The position numbers were made by a program, and so were the translations under genes. This document shows positions 17,890 through 27,178 of a DNA stretch of 64,000 nt, one piece after another. The DNA is from Devosia sp. (GTDB lineage: Bacteria; Pseudomonadota; Alphaproteobacteria; Rhizobiales; Devosiaceae): positions 434,001-498,000 of the forward strand of contig NZ_CP075529.1 in the NCBI RefSeq assembly GCF_025809055.1, read 5' to 3'. The notes below the pieces were generated by a model, which did not search any database, was not told the origin of the DNA, and was given only the letters and a program-made list of their open reading frames with translations. The first letter of the stretch is position 1. Each line of letters opens with the position of its first letter.

Positions 17890-18511
17890 GAACGATCAAG
17901 TCCTGAAGAATTCGGGAAAGGCTGGCTTTGGACTGGATCGTTTTCATCGTCGCTCTCCGGCGGATTGTGCGAATGGCCGAATATGACGCCGACATTGGGC
18001 GACTGACAACACCTTCAGAGCACATCGCTGTCTCTGTGACGATTCGGCAACAAAGCCCGCGATTCAGTGGGCGGCGGCAACACAGCAACCATTTGGCGAT
18101 GTTTCCTGCCACAATCTGCCCGTAAACGAGCCTTGCAGGCATTCGGGGGCGGATGCTGGTGCCGGTCTTTTGCGGATAGTTTCAAGTGTCCGCCGAGGCG
18201 CAGCCCGTCCCTTCGGTCCAGCCAGGAACGGATGTCTGTGTGTGTTGCAAGGTCGTAAAATGCCTGTGGGCGAATTGAGACTGCGGAGTGCCGAGGAAAT
18301 GGTGCGTCATGCACCCGGATGTGAAGTGTCTGGCCGAAAACGGACACAATGCCGGTTTACCACTTCTTCATACTTCGCTTTTCCTCAGCCCCACATCAGG
18401 GAAAGCTCTTGCACAGAAATCGCGGGTGGACTTGATCGCCCGCAGCGGGCCGGCACAGCCGGATATCCGCACCAATTGCCCGCCCATGGCCTCATGGGCG
18501 AAAGGAGTGTT
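17890..18511. other. Long intergenic region without confident gene
   Basis: This 622-base region separates divergent genes. Open frames present are short or continue upstream of the ExoR-like start without a ribosome binding site. On the minus strand a 33-codon frame starting at 17947 (MKTIQSKASLSRIL...) with GGAGAG ahead of it overlaps the exporter start; it could be a leader peptide but I would not call it a gene. Confidence 0.4.
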
Positions 18512-19315
18512 ATGCGGATGATCCGGGATATTCCCCTGGCGGCCGCTACAGGTTTGGCTTTGGCGTTCGGCGTCACCATTGCGCCTGCCCAGGCGCAGAC
18601 GGCGGCTGATGCGGCCATGGATCTGGCTCGTATGCTGGACGGTGGCGGTTCCATCGTGTCCAGCGACGATTATCTGTCCGCGCTCGAAAACGATGCGGCG
18701 GCCGGCCGGCCCATGGCCCTCTGGCAGCTTGGCACCATGTATGAGAACGGCGAAGGCGTCGACAAGGACCCGGCCAAGGCTTTTGGCTATTTCGCCCAGA
18801 TCGCCAACCAGCACGCCGATACGCCGCCGCGCGGCCTTGAGGCCGATATCGTGGCCCGCTCCTTCGTCAAGCTGGGCGAGGACTATTATCGCCTGGGCGC
18901 GCCGGAAGCCGGCGTGTCGCAGAACCTCAACGAATATCACCGCGTGCTGATGCACGCCGCCACCTATTTCGGCGATGCGGAAGCCCAGTACCAGGTGGGC
19001 ATGCTGTACCAGAAGGAAGAGGCCGGGCTGGGCGTGAGCCCGACGCTCAGCGCCCGCTGGCTGCAATCGGCTGCGCACAAGGGGCATTGCCTCGGTCAGG
19101 TGCAACTGGGCAACCTGCTGTTCAACGGCCTCGGCGACTACCCGCCACGTCCGGCCGAAGGGCTGGCCTGGCTCGAAGTGGCGCACACGACCTGTCAGGG
19201 CACGGCCGATCAGGCCTTTGCCGACGAGGTCCTCAATCGCGCCCTGGCCGGCGTACCGGCGCAGGATCGCGCCAGTATCGTCACCGGCGCACCGGTCTCG
19301 ACCACGCAGTTTTAG
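18512..19315 (+). CDS. exoR: ExoR-like periplasmic Sel1-repeat regulator
   Basis: A 267-residue secreted protein: signal peptide (cleavage near PAQAQT, residue about 30), then Sel1-like tetratricopeptide repeats (MALWQLGTMYENGEG with DKDPAKAFGYF; DAEAQYQVGMLYQKEE; GHCLGQVQLGNLLFNG) and a C-terminal helix pair. Length and layout match rhizobial ExoR, the periplasmic inhibitor of the ExoS-ChvI two-component system controlling exopolysaccharide and motility. ExoS-ChvI genes are not in the window, so the assignment rests on resemblance. The ATG at 18512 has AAAGGAG 5 bases upstream. Confidence 0.7.
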   Translation: MRMIRDIPLAAATGLALAFGVTIAPAQAQTAADAAMDLARMLDGGGSIVSSDDYLSALENDAAAGRPMALWQLGTMYENGEGVDKDPAKAFGYFAQIANQHADTPPRGLEADIVARSFVKLGEDYYRLGAPEAGVSQNLNEYHRVLMHAATYFGDAEAQYQVGMLYQKEEAGLGVSPTLSARWLQSAAHKGHCLGQVQLGNLLFNGLGDYPPRPAEGLAWLEVAHTTCQGTADQAFADEVLNRALAGVPAQDRASIVTGAPVSTTQF

Positions 19316-19383
19316 TTGGGTCACGGCAGAGCTGGCCTTGCGGCTGGCACTTTTGCCTTTTGCCCTCGAACGGCGCCGGGAAC

Positions 19384-19457
19384 ACCCCCACCTAGCTTTG
19401 CTAAGGCCCTTTTGGGCCTAGCGTCGCTACCTCCCCCATCAAGGGGCAGGTGGGGTT
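19384..19457. repeat. Inverted repeat C, copy 2 (diverged)
   Basis: ACCCCCACCTAGC at one end and CAGGTGGGGTTGG at the other enclose CTCCCCCATCAAGGGGCAG and a separate small palindrome around CTAAGGCCCTTTTGGGCCTAG. It lies between convergent exoR-like and xthA genes and shares its outer sequence with the element at 15910-16021. Confidence 0.65.
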
Positions 19458-19490
19458 GGAGGCGTTGGATCAGGTCACAGGTGTAGCGGA

Positions 19491-20276
19491 CTAGAAGCTG
19501 AACGCGCCTTCCACGGGGACGTGATCGCTGGGCTTGTCCCAGCCGCGCACGTCCTTGTGGACGACCACGTCATCGAGCCGGTCCGCCGCTTGCGGCGACA
19601 GCATGAGGTGGTCGATGCGGATCCCCGCATTGCGCCGCCAGGCGCCGGCCTGAAAATCCCAGAAGGTGAACGTCTGTTCGGCGGTGACGGCGCGCAGGGC
19701 GTCGGTCATGCCCATATTGGTGAGGACGCGGAACCGCTCGAGGCTTTCCGGGCGATAAAGGGCGTCGCCCCACCAGGCGTCCGGATCATGGGCGTCGATG
19801 GGCGCAGGAATGAGATTGAAGTCGCCCATCAGCACGAAAGGCTCCTCCAGTTCGAGCCGTTCTGCGACAAAGCGATTGAGGCGATCCATCCAACCCAGCT
19901 TGTACGGGAATTTTTCCGTATCCACCGGGTTCCCGTTGGGCAAGTAGATATTGCACACCCTGACCACGCCGCCCTCGACCGAAAACACGCCTTCGATCAG
20001 CCGGGCCTGCTCGTCCTCGTCATTGCCGGGCAGACCGCGATGCACCTCATCGAAGGGGAGTTTGGACAGCAGGGCCACGCCGTTCCAGCTTTTCTGGCCA
20101 TGCGTCTCGATATTGTAGCCCAGCGCCTCTATCTCGGCGCGCGGAAAGGCCTCGTCGATCGACTTGATTTCCTGCAGGCCGACAATGTCCGGCTTCTCCT
20201 CGTCGAGCCACTTCAACAGGAGCTCGATGCGGGCCTTGATGCCGTTGATGTTCCAGGTGGCGATGCGCAGGGCCAT
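19491..20276 (-). CDS. xthA: Exodeoxyribonuclease III
   Basis: A 261-residue member of the exonuclease-endonuclease-phosphatase superfamily: ATWNINGIKAR near the start, the catalytic Glu in LQEIK, NGNPVDTEKF, GDFNLIPAPID, and the C-terminal RIDHLMLS and DHVPV. It is the AP endonuclease and 3-prime exonuclease of base-excision repair. The ATG at 20276 is chosen over one 27 bases upstream because GAGGAG sits about 6 bases before it. It follows the hydrolase gene after 10 bases, on the same strand. Confidence 0.95.
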   Translation of the reverse strand: MALRIATWNINGIKARIELLLKWLDEEKPDIVGLQEIKSIDEAFPRAEIEALGYNIETHGQKSWNGVALLSKLPFDEVHRGLPGNDEDEQARLIEGVFSVEGGVVRVCNIYLPNGNPVDTEKFPYKLGWMDRLNRFVAERLELEEPFVLMGDFNLIPAPIDAHDPDAWWGDALYRPESLERFRVLTNMGMTDALRAVTAEQTFTFWDFQAGAWRRNAGIRIDHLMLSPQAADRLDDVVVHKDVRGWDKPSDHVPVEGAFSF

Positions 20277-20286
20277 GACGGGCTCC

Positions 20287-21390
20287 TCAGAAAAGGTCGG
20301 CATAGACCGCGCGGATGAGGTCCTTGGGATATTGCCCCGTGCATCCCTCGAGCGCGGTGTTGCTCATTGACACTATCGTAAGCGCGTTGGCCGGATCGAC
20401 AAGCCATGAATGGCCATAAACCCCACCCCAATTGACGGTGCCCCGGGCCGATGAAGAATTGGCCGCGACCGGATCGTCGATGATGGCGCCAAGATAGCCG
20501 AAGCGCTGCCCGGCATCGTCCCGGTGGATATCGCCAATCCGGTTGGACATGGCGAGGCCAAGGGTTTCGGGCGAGATGACGCCGCCACCGCCGGTGCGCA
20601 TGGCTTCTAGGAACCGGACGATGTCCTCGGGCGTGCCGGCCATGCCGGCGCCACCGGACTGGAACGCCTTGTCGCTGAAGATGCGCGATGGCGAGAAGGT
20701 GACGGGGTCGCCGCGGTCATTGATGACCACATGCGGATCGGCCATGGACATGGGTGGGGTGCCATCGGCATAGGGTTTTGCGAGGCGCGCCAAGTCGGCA
20801 ACGAAAAAGCCGGTTTCGGCCAGGCCCAGGGGGCCGGTGACATGGGCACGCGCCGCATCGTCAAGACTGCCGCCATGGATGGCAGCCAGTACGGCGCCAA
20901 GCACGTCGATGGCCACCGAATAGGACCAGGCAGTACCCGGCGCGAACAGCAGTTTCTGCCGCGCGACCAGGCTGAAATTGGCCTCAAAGCCCTTGTCGGA
21001 CGGACCAAGGCCGGTCGAGATCGAGGGATCATCGGGATAGGCATAGGCCAGCCCGGCCGTGTGGGTCAGCAGGTGATGGATGGTGATGCCGGCCGGCGTG
21101 CCATCATCGCGCTGCGGATCGAAATAGGGCAGGTGGTTGACCACGGGGTCGTCGAGGCGCAACAGCCGCTTGTCGATCATGGCGAGGGCCGTGGCCGCGA
21201 CGATGGGCTTGGTGACCGATGCCAGCCGGTAGATGGCGTTCGGAAGCATGGCGACATCGGCTTCGCGGTCGAAGTAACCGGCCGTCCGGCGCAGGGCGAG
21301 GGTGCCGTGGCGATAGACAATCAGCTCCGCGCCGACGATTTTCTCGGCCGCTATGGCCCCGTCCATGATCGCGTCGACTTGCGCGCCCAT
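20287..21390 (-). CDS. Beta-lactamase-fold serine hydrolase (class C / family VIII esterase-like)
   Basis: A 367-residue protein with the penicillin-binding fold: SxxK as SVTK at residues 58-61, the second motif YSV (157-159) instead of YxN, and near the C terminus GGVYGHSWLVDP in the place of KTG. This combination is typical of EstB-like carboxylesterases and other serine hydrolases and argues against a true AmpC beta-lactamase. No signal peptide is seen, so it is probably cytoplasmic. It lies between erpA and xthA on the same strand with short gaps. Confidence 0.82.
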   Translation of the reverse strand: MGAQVDAIMDGAIAAEKIVGAELIVYRHGTLALRRTAGYFDREADVAMLPNAIYRLASVTKPIVAATALAMIDKRLLRLDDPVVNHLPYFDPQRDDGTPAGITIHHLLTHTAGLAYAYPDDPSISTGLGPSDKGFEANFSLVARQKLLFAPGTAWSYSVAIDVLGAVLAAIHGGSLDDAARAHVTGPLGLAETGFFVADLARLAKPYADGTPPMSMADPHVVINDRGDPVTFSPSRIFSDKAFQSGGAGMAGTPEDIVRFLEAMRTGGGGVISPETLGLAMSNRIGDIHRDDAGQRFGYLGAIIDDPVAANSSSARGTVNWGGVYGHSWLVDPANALTIVSMSNTALEGCTGQYPKDLIRAVYADLF

Positions 21391-21425
21391 GCTTGCCTCC
21401 CAATGTGATTTTCTGGTTTTGTCGG

Positions 21426-21779
21426 TCAGACGGCGAAGCTGGTGCCGCAGCCGCAGGACGCCACGGCATTCGGATTCTTGATCTGGAATGCCTGACCAAT
21501 GAGATCGTCGACAAAGTCGATCTCCGCGCCGCCCATGAATTCCAGGCTCAGCGAATCGATCAGGACCGTCGCATCACCCTTTTGCAGCACGAGATCGTCG
21601 TCATTGGCGGTTTCCTGGACGAGATTGTATTCGTACTGGAAACCCGAGCACCCGCCGCCCGCGACCGAGATCCGCAGCACGGTGCCGGGCACTTCCTTGG
21701 AAATGATGCGTGCAACACGCTTGGCGGCGCGGTCCGAAAGGGTTACGGCGGGGCGATCGGCAAGGCTTGCGTCAGTCAT
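21426..21779 (-). CDS. erpA: Iron-sulfur cluster insertion protein ErpA
   Basis: A 117-residue A-type carrier with three conserved cysteines: C44 in GGGCSGFQYEY and C109/C111 in ASCGCGTSF. ErpA hands [4Fe-4S] clusters to apo-enzymes such as IspG/H and dehydrogenases. It is divergent from dgt, an arrangement common in rhizobia, with an 85-base shared promoter region. IscA is a close relative; no isc or suf genes are near, which favours ErpA. Confidence 0.9.
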   Translation of the reverse strand: MTDASLADRPAVTLSDRAAKRVARIISKEVPGTVLRISVAGGGCSGFQYEYNLVQETANDDDLVLQKGDATVLIDSLSLEFMGGAEIDFVDDLIGQAFQIKNPNAVASCGCGTSFAV

Positions 21780-21864
21780 GGGAAATCCCGTGCGGTCGTA
21801 ATGTCATAACAACACCGCTAAGATAGGCGTTCCCAGCGCCGTTGCAAAGGCCCGGACCTGACAG

Positions 21865-23055
21865 ATGAGCGACACAGCACCCTATGCCAGCAGGCCCGAC
21901 CAGTCGCTCGGCAGGCTGCATGGCACCGGCCCCAGCCCAACTCGCTCGGAATTCCAGCGTGATCGCGACCGGATCATCCATTCGACGGCCTTTCGGCGCC
22001 TGCAGCACAAGACCCAGGTTTTCCTGTCCCATGAGGGCCGACACTTCCGCAACCGGCTGACGCATACGCTCGAAGTCAGCCAGATTGCCCGCTCCATCGC
22101 TCGCGCCCTGCGCCTCAACGAAGACCTGGCGGAAGCGGTGGCGCTGAGCCATGACCTGGGGCACACGCCCTTTGGCCATGCCGGGGAAAGGGCCCTGCAC
22201 CGGGCCATGGAGCCCTTTGGCGGCTTTGACCACAATGTCCAGGCGCTGCGGGTCGTGACCCTGCTCGAAAACCGCTATGCCGAACATGACGGGCTGAACC
22301 TGACCTGGGAAACGCTTGAGGGCATTCTCAAGCACAATGGTCCGCTGATCGATGCAGAGGGGAACCCCGTTGGCCGCTATGTCCGCGAGGGGCTACCGGC
22401 GGGGCTCGAGGCCATTCCGGCACCCGCGCCGCTGCGTCTTGAGACTCATGCCAGCCTTGAGGCGCAGGTGGCAGCGATTGCTGATGACGTGGCCTACAAT
22501 GCCCATGATATAGACGACGCGCTGCGGGCGGGCCTCGTGACCGTGCCAGATTTTCTCGACGTGCCCATGGCCGGGCCGATCGTTTCGGAGGTGCTGGCCG
22601 CTTATCCCGATCTCGCTGCCAAGCGGCAGGCTCACGAAGTTCAGCGCCGCATGATCACACGGGCGGTCGAGGACGTCATCACCACGAGCGCCGCCAATAT
22701 CGCGCGGGCCGGCGTGGCCAGCGCGGAGGATGTGCGACTGGCCGGTCACACGCTGGTCGGCTTTTCCGAGCAGACTGAAAGCGCCGAGAAGGGGCTAAAA
22801 CAGTTCCTGTTCTCACGTGTCTATCGGCACGAGGCGGTGATGGTGCCGGTGCGGGAAAGCGAGGCGGTCGTCGAAAGGCTCTTTGCCCGCTACATGCGCG
22901 ATGCCGACATGCCCGGCCGCTGGGGCGAGGCGGGCCGGGCGCAGGACGGGGCAGGGCGGGCGCGCATTGTCGCCGATTTCATCGCCGGCATGACCGACCC
23001 CTATGCCCTGGATGAGCATGAGCGCCTGTTTGACGCTCGCCCGGATTTCCGTTAA
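21865..23055 (+). CDS. dgt: dGTPase (deoxyguanosinetriphosphate triphosphohydrolase-like)
   Basis: A 396-residue HD-domain phosphohydrolase with HRLT-type His (H67 in RLTHTLEVSQIARSIAR), the HD pair at 96-97 in SHDLGHTPFGHAGE and DDVAYNAHDIDD (the third metal ligand). The FRRLQHKTQVF block at about 43-53 is typical of Dgt. It hydrolyses dNTPs to the nucleoside and tripolyphosphate, affecting nucleotide pools. It is followed by argS after 29 bases; the pair is conserved in Alphaproteobacteria. Confidence 0.93.
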   Translation: MSDTAPYASRPDQSLGRLHGTGPSPTRSEFQRDRDRIIHSTAFRRLQHKTQVFLSHEGRHFRNRLTHTLEVSQIARSIARALRLNEDLAEAVALSHDLGHTPFGHAGERALHRAMEPFGGFDHNVQALRVVTLLENRYAEHDGLNLTWETLEGILKHNGPLIDAEGNPVGRYVREGLPAGLEAIPAPAPLRLETHASLEAQVAAIADDVAYNAHDIDDALRAGLVTVPDFLDVPMAGPIVSEVLAAYPDLAAKRQAHEVQRRMITRAVEDVITTSAANIARAGVASAEDVRLAGHTLVGFSEQTESAEKGLKQFLFSRVYRHEAVMVPVRESEAVVERLFARYMRDADMPGRWGEAGRAQDGAGRARIVADFIAGMTDPYALDEHERLFDARPDFR

Positions 23056-23084
23056 CCCCGCCGGACCAATCCCATAGGTTTGTC

Positions 23085-24830
23085 ATGGATATTTTTGCTC
23101 TTTTCACCACAAGGGTCATCGATGCCCTGCGTGCCGACTATCCCCAGCTCGACAATGAGCTGCTTGCGCGCGTCGTGGTGGAGCCGCCCCGAGATGCGGC
23201 CCATGGCGATCTGAGCACCAATGCCGCCATGGTCGTGGCCAAGCCGCTCGGCAAGAACCCGCGCGAAGTCGCGGCCGCCCTTGTCGAGCGTTTCAAGGCC
23301 GATGCCGATGTGAGCGCCGTCGACGTGGCGGGACCGGGTTTCATCAATTTTCGGCTGAACGACGCGGTGTGGTTCCGCGTGCTGCGCTCGGTTGCCGCTG
23401 CCGGCGCCGATTTCGGCCGGACCGACATCGGCAAGGGCGAGCGGGTCAATGTCGAATATGTCTCGGCCAATCCGACCGGGCCCATGCATGTGGGGCACAC
23501 GCGCGGCGCCGTGTTCGGCGACGCCCTGGCCTCGCTGATGGCATGGTCGGGCTATGAGGTCACGCGCGAATTCTACATCAACGATACCGGCGGGCAGACG
23601 ATCATTCTCGGTCAATCGGCGCTGTTGCGGTATCGCGAGGCGCTTGGCGAGACGATAGAAATTCCGTCCGGTTTCTATCCCGGCGACTATCTCGTTCCGG
23701 TCGGGCAAGCCCTGAAGGCGCAATATGGGGCCGGGTTGCTCGACATGCCCGAGCAGGAAGCGGTGCTGATCGCCCGCGAGACGGCACTGGCGGCGATGAT
23801 GGAGCTGATAAAGGCGGACCTGGCGCAGCTCAATATCCACCACGACGTGTTCTTCTCGGAGCGAACGCTGCATGGGCAGGGTGGCGATATCCAGACCACG
23901 CTCGACTGGCTGCGCGAGCAGGGCATGGTCTATGAGGGCAGGCTCGAACCGCCCAAGGGCAAGACACCCGAAGAATGGGAAGACCGCGAACAGACGCTGT
24001 TCCGCGCCACCGATTATGGCGACGATACGGATCGGGCGCTGATCAAGTCGGACGGCTCCTATACCTATTTCGCCGCCGACATTGCCTATCACCGCAACAA
24101 ATATCTTCGCGGTTTCAAGCACATGGTCAATGTGCTCGGCGCCGACCATTCCGGCTACGTCAAGCGGCTGCAGGCTGCGGTGAAGGCGGTCTCGCACGGG
24201 GAGGCCGATATCGACGTGCGCATCTGCCAGCTTGTGCGCCTGCTCAAGAATGGCGAGCCGTTCAAGATGAGCAAGCGCTCGGGCGACCTGGTCACGCTTT
24301 CCGACCTGGTCGACGAGGTGGGATCGGATGCGACCCGCTTCATGCTGCTGTTCCGCCGCAACGACGCCGCCATGGATTTCGACTTTGCGCTGGTCAAGGA
24401 ACAGACGCGGGACAACCCGGTCTTCTACGTCCAGTACGCCCACGCGCGGGCAAGCTCGGTGTTCCGCACGGCCGCGCGGGACATGCCGGAGCTTGATGTC
24501 TCTCCCGCAGCTTTGGCCGCAGCCGATATCGAACTGCTCAGCAGCCCCGCCGACCTGGAGCTGATCCGGCTGATCGGGGCCTGGCCGCGCACGGTCGCGG
24601 CGGCCACCCTGGCGCATGAGCCGCACCGGGCCGCCTTCTATGTTCATGAGCTCGCAGCGGCGCTGCACGGGTTCTGGGCCAAGGGCAAGGATGACCCGCA
24701 GTTACGATTTGTTAACCCTTCGGACCCGAAGTTGACTTTGGCTCGACTCGCACTCGTCGATGCCGTGCGTCAGGTTATCCGAAATGGTTTGGGTCTCCTT
24801 GGGGTTACGGCGCCTGACGAGCTTTCATAA
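23085..24830 (+). CDS. argS: Arginyl-tRNA synthetase
   Basis: A 581-residue class I synthetase that charges tRNA-Arg. The HIGH motif appears as HVGH (135-138) in NPTGPMHVGHTRG, and a KMSKR motif is present at 394-398 (many ArgS enzymes lack it). Entry block VEPPRDAAHGDLSTNAAM and the C-terminal DALR anticodon-binding domain (ARASSVFR onwards, ending ALRHGFW-type helix LAAALHGFWAKG) are clear. It is in the dgt-argS-SPOR run. Confidence 0.97.
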   Translation: MDIFALFTTRVIDALRADYPQLDNELLARVVVEPPRDAAHGDLSTNAAMVVAKPLGKNPREVAAALVERFKADADVSAVDVAGPGFINFRLNDAVWFRVLRSVAAAGADFGRTDIGKGERVNVEYVSANPTGPMHVGHTRGAVFGDALASLMAWSGYEVTREFYINDTGGQTIILGQSALLRYREALGETIEIPSGFYPGDYLVPVGQALKAQYGAGLLDMPEQEAVLIARETALAAMMELIKADLAQLNIHHDVFFSERTLHGQGGDIQTTLDWLREQGMVYEGRLEPPKGKTPEEWEDREQTLFRATDYGDDTDRALIKSDGSYTYFAADIAYHRNKYLRGFKHMVNVLGADHSGYVKRLQAAVKAVSHGEADIDVRICQLVRLLKNGEPFKMSKRSGDLVTLSDLVDEVGSDATRFMLLFRRNDAAMDFDFALVKEQTRDNPVFYVQYAHARASSVFRTAARDMPELDVSPAALAAADIELLSSPADLELIRLIGAWPRTVAAATLAHEPHRAAFYVHELAAALHGFWAKGKDDPQLRFVNPSDPKLTLARLALVDAVRQVIRNGLGLLGVTAPDELS

Positions 24831-24927
24831 TTCGGGCGCATTGATGTGATGACTCGCGACAAAACCCCCAAAGGGTGACGTCGCAATTCAGGGGCGCCGA
24901 TAGGATATATCGGCGGGACCGCAACCG

Positions 24928-27099
24928 ATGGCCGCACATTTGGACGATACTGACGATCTCATTGCGGAACTGGCAAAACTCATGGCCGACGATGCCCGGC
25001 CAGAGGGTTCCGAGTCCAAGGCCAATCCCGAGCCGCAGAAGCCGGTCATTCGCATTCCCGGCGGTGATGAGCGGCCGCCGGAGCCTGTCGCGCCTGCTGC
25101 CGCGGCGCCGCTCCCGTCTGTGCGCATACCCGGTCAGGATGCACCCGCGCCGGCGCCTGCCAAGGCGTTGAACGCCGAGCCGTTCCGCTTCGACTTCGAT
25201 CTCAACCTGAACCGCAAGCCCGCTGGTCCCGCGACCGAACTACCCCCGGCGGCAGCGGCGCCGCAACCGGCAGCGGCCGCGCCGCAACCGGCAGCAGCCG
25301 CGCCAATTGTCGAGCCGTTCATTCCGGCATCCCGGCCCGCCCAGCCGAGCCCGCTGCCGCAGGCAACAACCCCGGCTGTGCCTGTTCAAGCTGAACCGGC
25401 CGCTGAAGCCAACGCCGATCTGCCCGATCTCGATCAGGATAGCCTTGCCGACCTGATAGCGGCTGAACTGGCCCAGGACATGGCGCCGGAGACGGAGGCC
25501 GTCCAGGCTCAGCCGGAGCCGGAAGCATTCGAACCGGAGCCTGCGCCGCAGGACTTCGCACCTCTGGAATCCGAACCGCAGGAACCCGTCGAGGAGATCC
25601 CGCAGGTTGATGGCCCGGCTCGCGGCGAGGACAATTTTGTCGTTGCGCCGGTTTTTGGACTTGGTGACCGACAGGCCGAACCCGTTGCCACCCAACCGGA
25701 CCCCGAGGCGGCCGTGGCATCTGCGGAGGCCGTTTCGAACGACAAGGCGCCCAAGGAGTCCGACGCCCTCGGCGACATCAAGCGGCTCGTGGGTTCAGCG
25801 CTCTTTGCCGGTGTGGCCCGGCGTGCCAAGGCTGCCGAGCGGAACAGCGCGGCGCCTGCCGAGCCTGTCATGGACGAGCCGGTTGCCCCGGCGCGCCGGG
25901 AGCCGGCCGCTGATGCCGGCGGCAATTTCGACAGTGTCGATGAAGCTATTCTGGCCGCCGCAGCAGCGACGGGCGCCCATGTCGAATGGGTCGATGGCAG
26001 CGAGGCCGGAGCCGACGACGCCATGCCCGCCGAAGACCGGCAGCGCCGCTTCGTGCCATCCATGCCGCAATTCAATCGCGCCGTGGTTGGACCACTGGTC
26101 GCCGTGGGCCTGCTGGCCGTCGCGGGGCTGGGCCTGTACTGGGTGCTGGGGCAGGGCGGTGGGCCGGAAGGTCCGGCGCCGCTGATCTCTGCCGACGCGA
26201 CCGCCGTCAAGGAAGTGCCGGAAGTGACCGAGACCGCCGAGACGCAGTCGGTGGTCTTCAATGAGATATCGGGTGCCAACAACCCGGCCGATGAGCAGAT
26301 CGTGTCCCGCGACCAGTCCGACGAGCAGACGGTCAGCGAGATTGCCGCGACCACCACGGGCGCCGGTACCGGCGGCACCACTGGCGCGGCCGCCAGCGGG
26401 TTGATCGATACCAATGCCGAGGGCCTGGTCAACCGCAAGGTGCGGACCGTGACCGTCCGCCCCGATGGGACCATCGTTTCCGGCGATGAAGGCGTGGCTG
26501 GCACGACCATGCTGCCGGTCGACCGCCCAGATGTGCCCGAAGTGCCGGGCGCCGACTTTTCCACGCCCGACCTGATCGCCAGTGCCGGTCAGGCCGAGGT
26601 CGAACCCACGCCCGCCGTTGCCCCCGCTCCGGCGACGCCGGTGGTCGAAGCCGGTTCCGTGGTGCCGGTGGCAGACGCGGCCGGCAACCCGCTGGCCGGC
26701 CGGAGTGTCACCATTCCGCGCGAACGTCCTGGCAATTTCCAGCAGATCGCGACCAGCGCCCTGGCCAATGCCAGTGCCGCGCCTGCCGTGACCACGCCCG
26801 ATCCGGCAGCGGCCCTCCCGGCAGCTGCGCCTGCGGCGACCGCAACGGCGCCGGGCGCCGCGGCCGCCTATGTGCAGCTGGCCTCTCAGCGCAGCGAGGA
26901 AGCTGCCCGCTCGACGGCCCAGCAGATCGTCAGCCGCTTCGGACCGCTGTTCGGCGGGGCCAATCTTGAGATCACCCGGGTCGATCTGGGCGAGCGCGGC
27001 ATCTATTACCGCGTCCTGGCCCCGGCGGATTCGCGTGCCGCTGCCTCCAATCTCTGCACCAATCTCAAGGCCGCCGGCGGCGACTGCGTGGTTCTTTAG
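24928..27099 (+). CDS. SPOR-domain protein
   Basis: A 723-residue single-pass membrane protein. A long Pro/Ala/Glu-rich disordered cytoplasmic part (residues 1 to about 385) precedes a transmembrane helix at about 388-408 (VVGPLVAVGLLAVAGLGLYWVL), then a periplasmic linker and a C-terminal SPOR domain from about 645 (YVQLASQRSEEAAR...). SPOR domains bind denuded septal peptidoglycan and localise proteins to the division site. Argument for function comes from the domain and from the conserved argS-SPOR-scpAB neighbourhood. The cytoplasmic part is unusually long. Confidence 0.85.
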   Translation: MAAHLDDTDDLIAELAKLMADDARPEGSESKANPEPQKPVIRIPGGDERPPEPVAPAAAAPLPSVRIPGQDAPAPAPAKALNAEPFRFDFDLNLNRKPAGPATELPPAAAAPQPAAAAPQPAAAAPIVEPFIPASRPAQPSPLPQATTPAVPVQAEPAAEANADLPDLDQDSLADLIAAELAQDMAPETEAVQAQPEPEAFEPEPAPQDFAPLESEPQEPVEEIPQVDGPARGEDNFVVAPVFGLGDRQAEPVATQPDPEAAVASAEAVSNDKAPKESDALGDIKRLVGSALFAGVARRAKAAERNSAAPAEPVMDEPVAPARREPAADAGGNFDSVDEAILAAAAATGAHVEWVDGSEAGADDAMPAEDRQRRFVPSMPQFNRAVVGPLVAVGLLAVAGLGLYWVLGQGGGPEGPAPLISADATAVKEVPEVTETAETQSVVFNEISGANNPADEQIVSRDQSDEQTVSEIAATTTGAGTGGTTGAAASGLIDTNAEGLVNRKVRTVTVRPDGTIVSGDEGVAGTTMLPVDRPDVPEVPGADFSTPDLIASAGQAEVEPTPAVAPAPATPVVEAGSVVPVADAAGNPLAGRSVTIPRERPGNFQQIATSALANASAAPAVTTPDPAAALPAAAPAATATAPGAAAAYVQLASQRSEEAARSTAQQIVSRFGPLFGGANLEITRVDLGERGIYYRVLAPADSRAAASNLCTNLKAAGGDCVVL

Positions 27100-27178
27100 G
27101 CGCAACGCCCCGCTTGCTTGACGGAAATCGCGCGAGCGGCCAAGGATGGGGCATGATCCCATTCCTTGCCGCAACGCG

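Noticed and set aside
17846..17947. A 33-codon leader-like frame before the exporter gene
   Set aside because: It overlaps the exporter start in another frame and no conservation can be shown.
18170..18511. Upstream extension of the ExoR-like gene
   Set aside because: The extension has no signal peptide; the ATG at 18512 has a strong AAAGGAG and yields a proper signal peptide.
23052..24668. A 538-codon open frame antisense to argS
   Set aside because: It is the shadow of a GC-rich gene; argS motifs on the plus strand are unambiguous and the antisense product has no recognisable domain.
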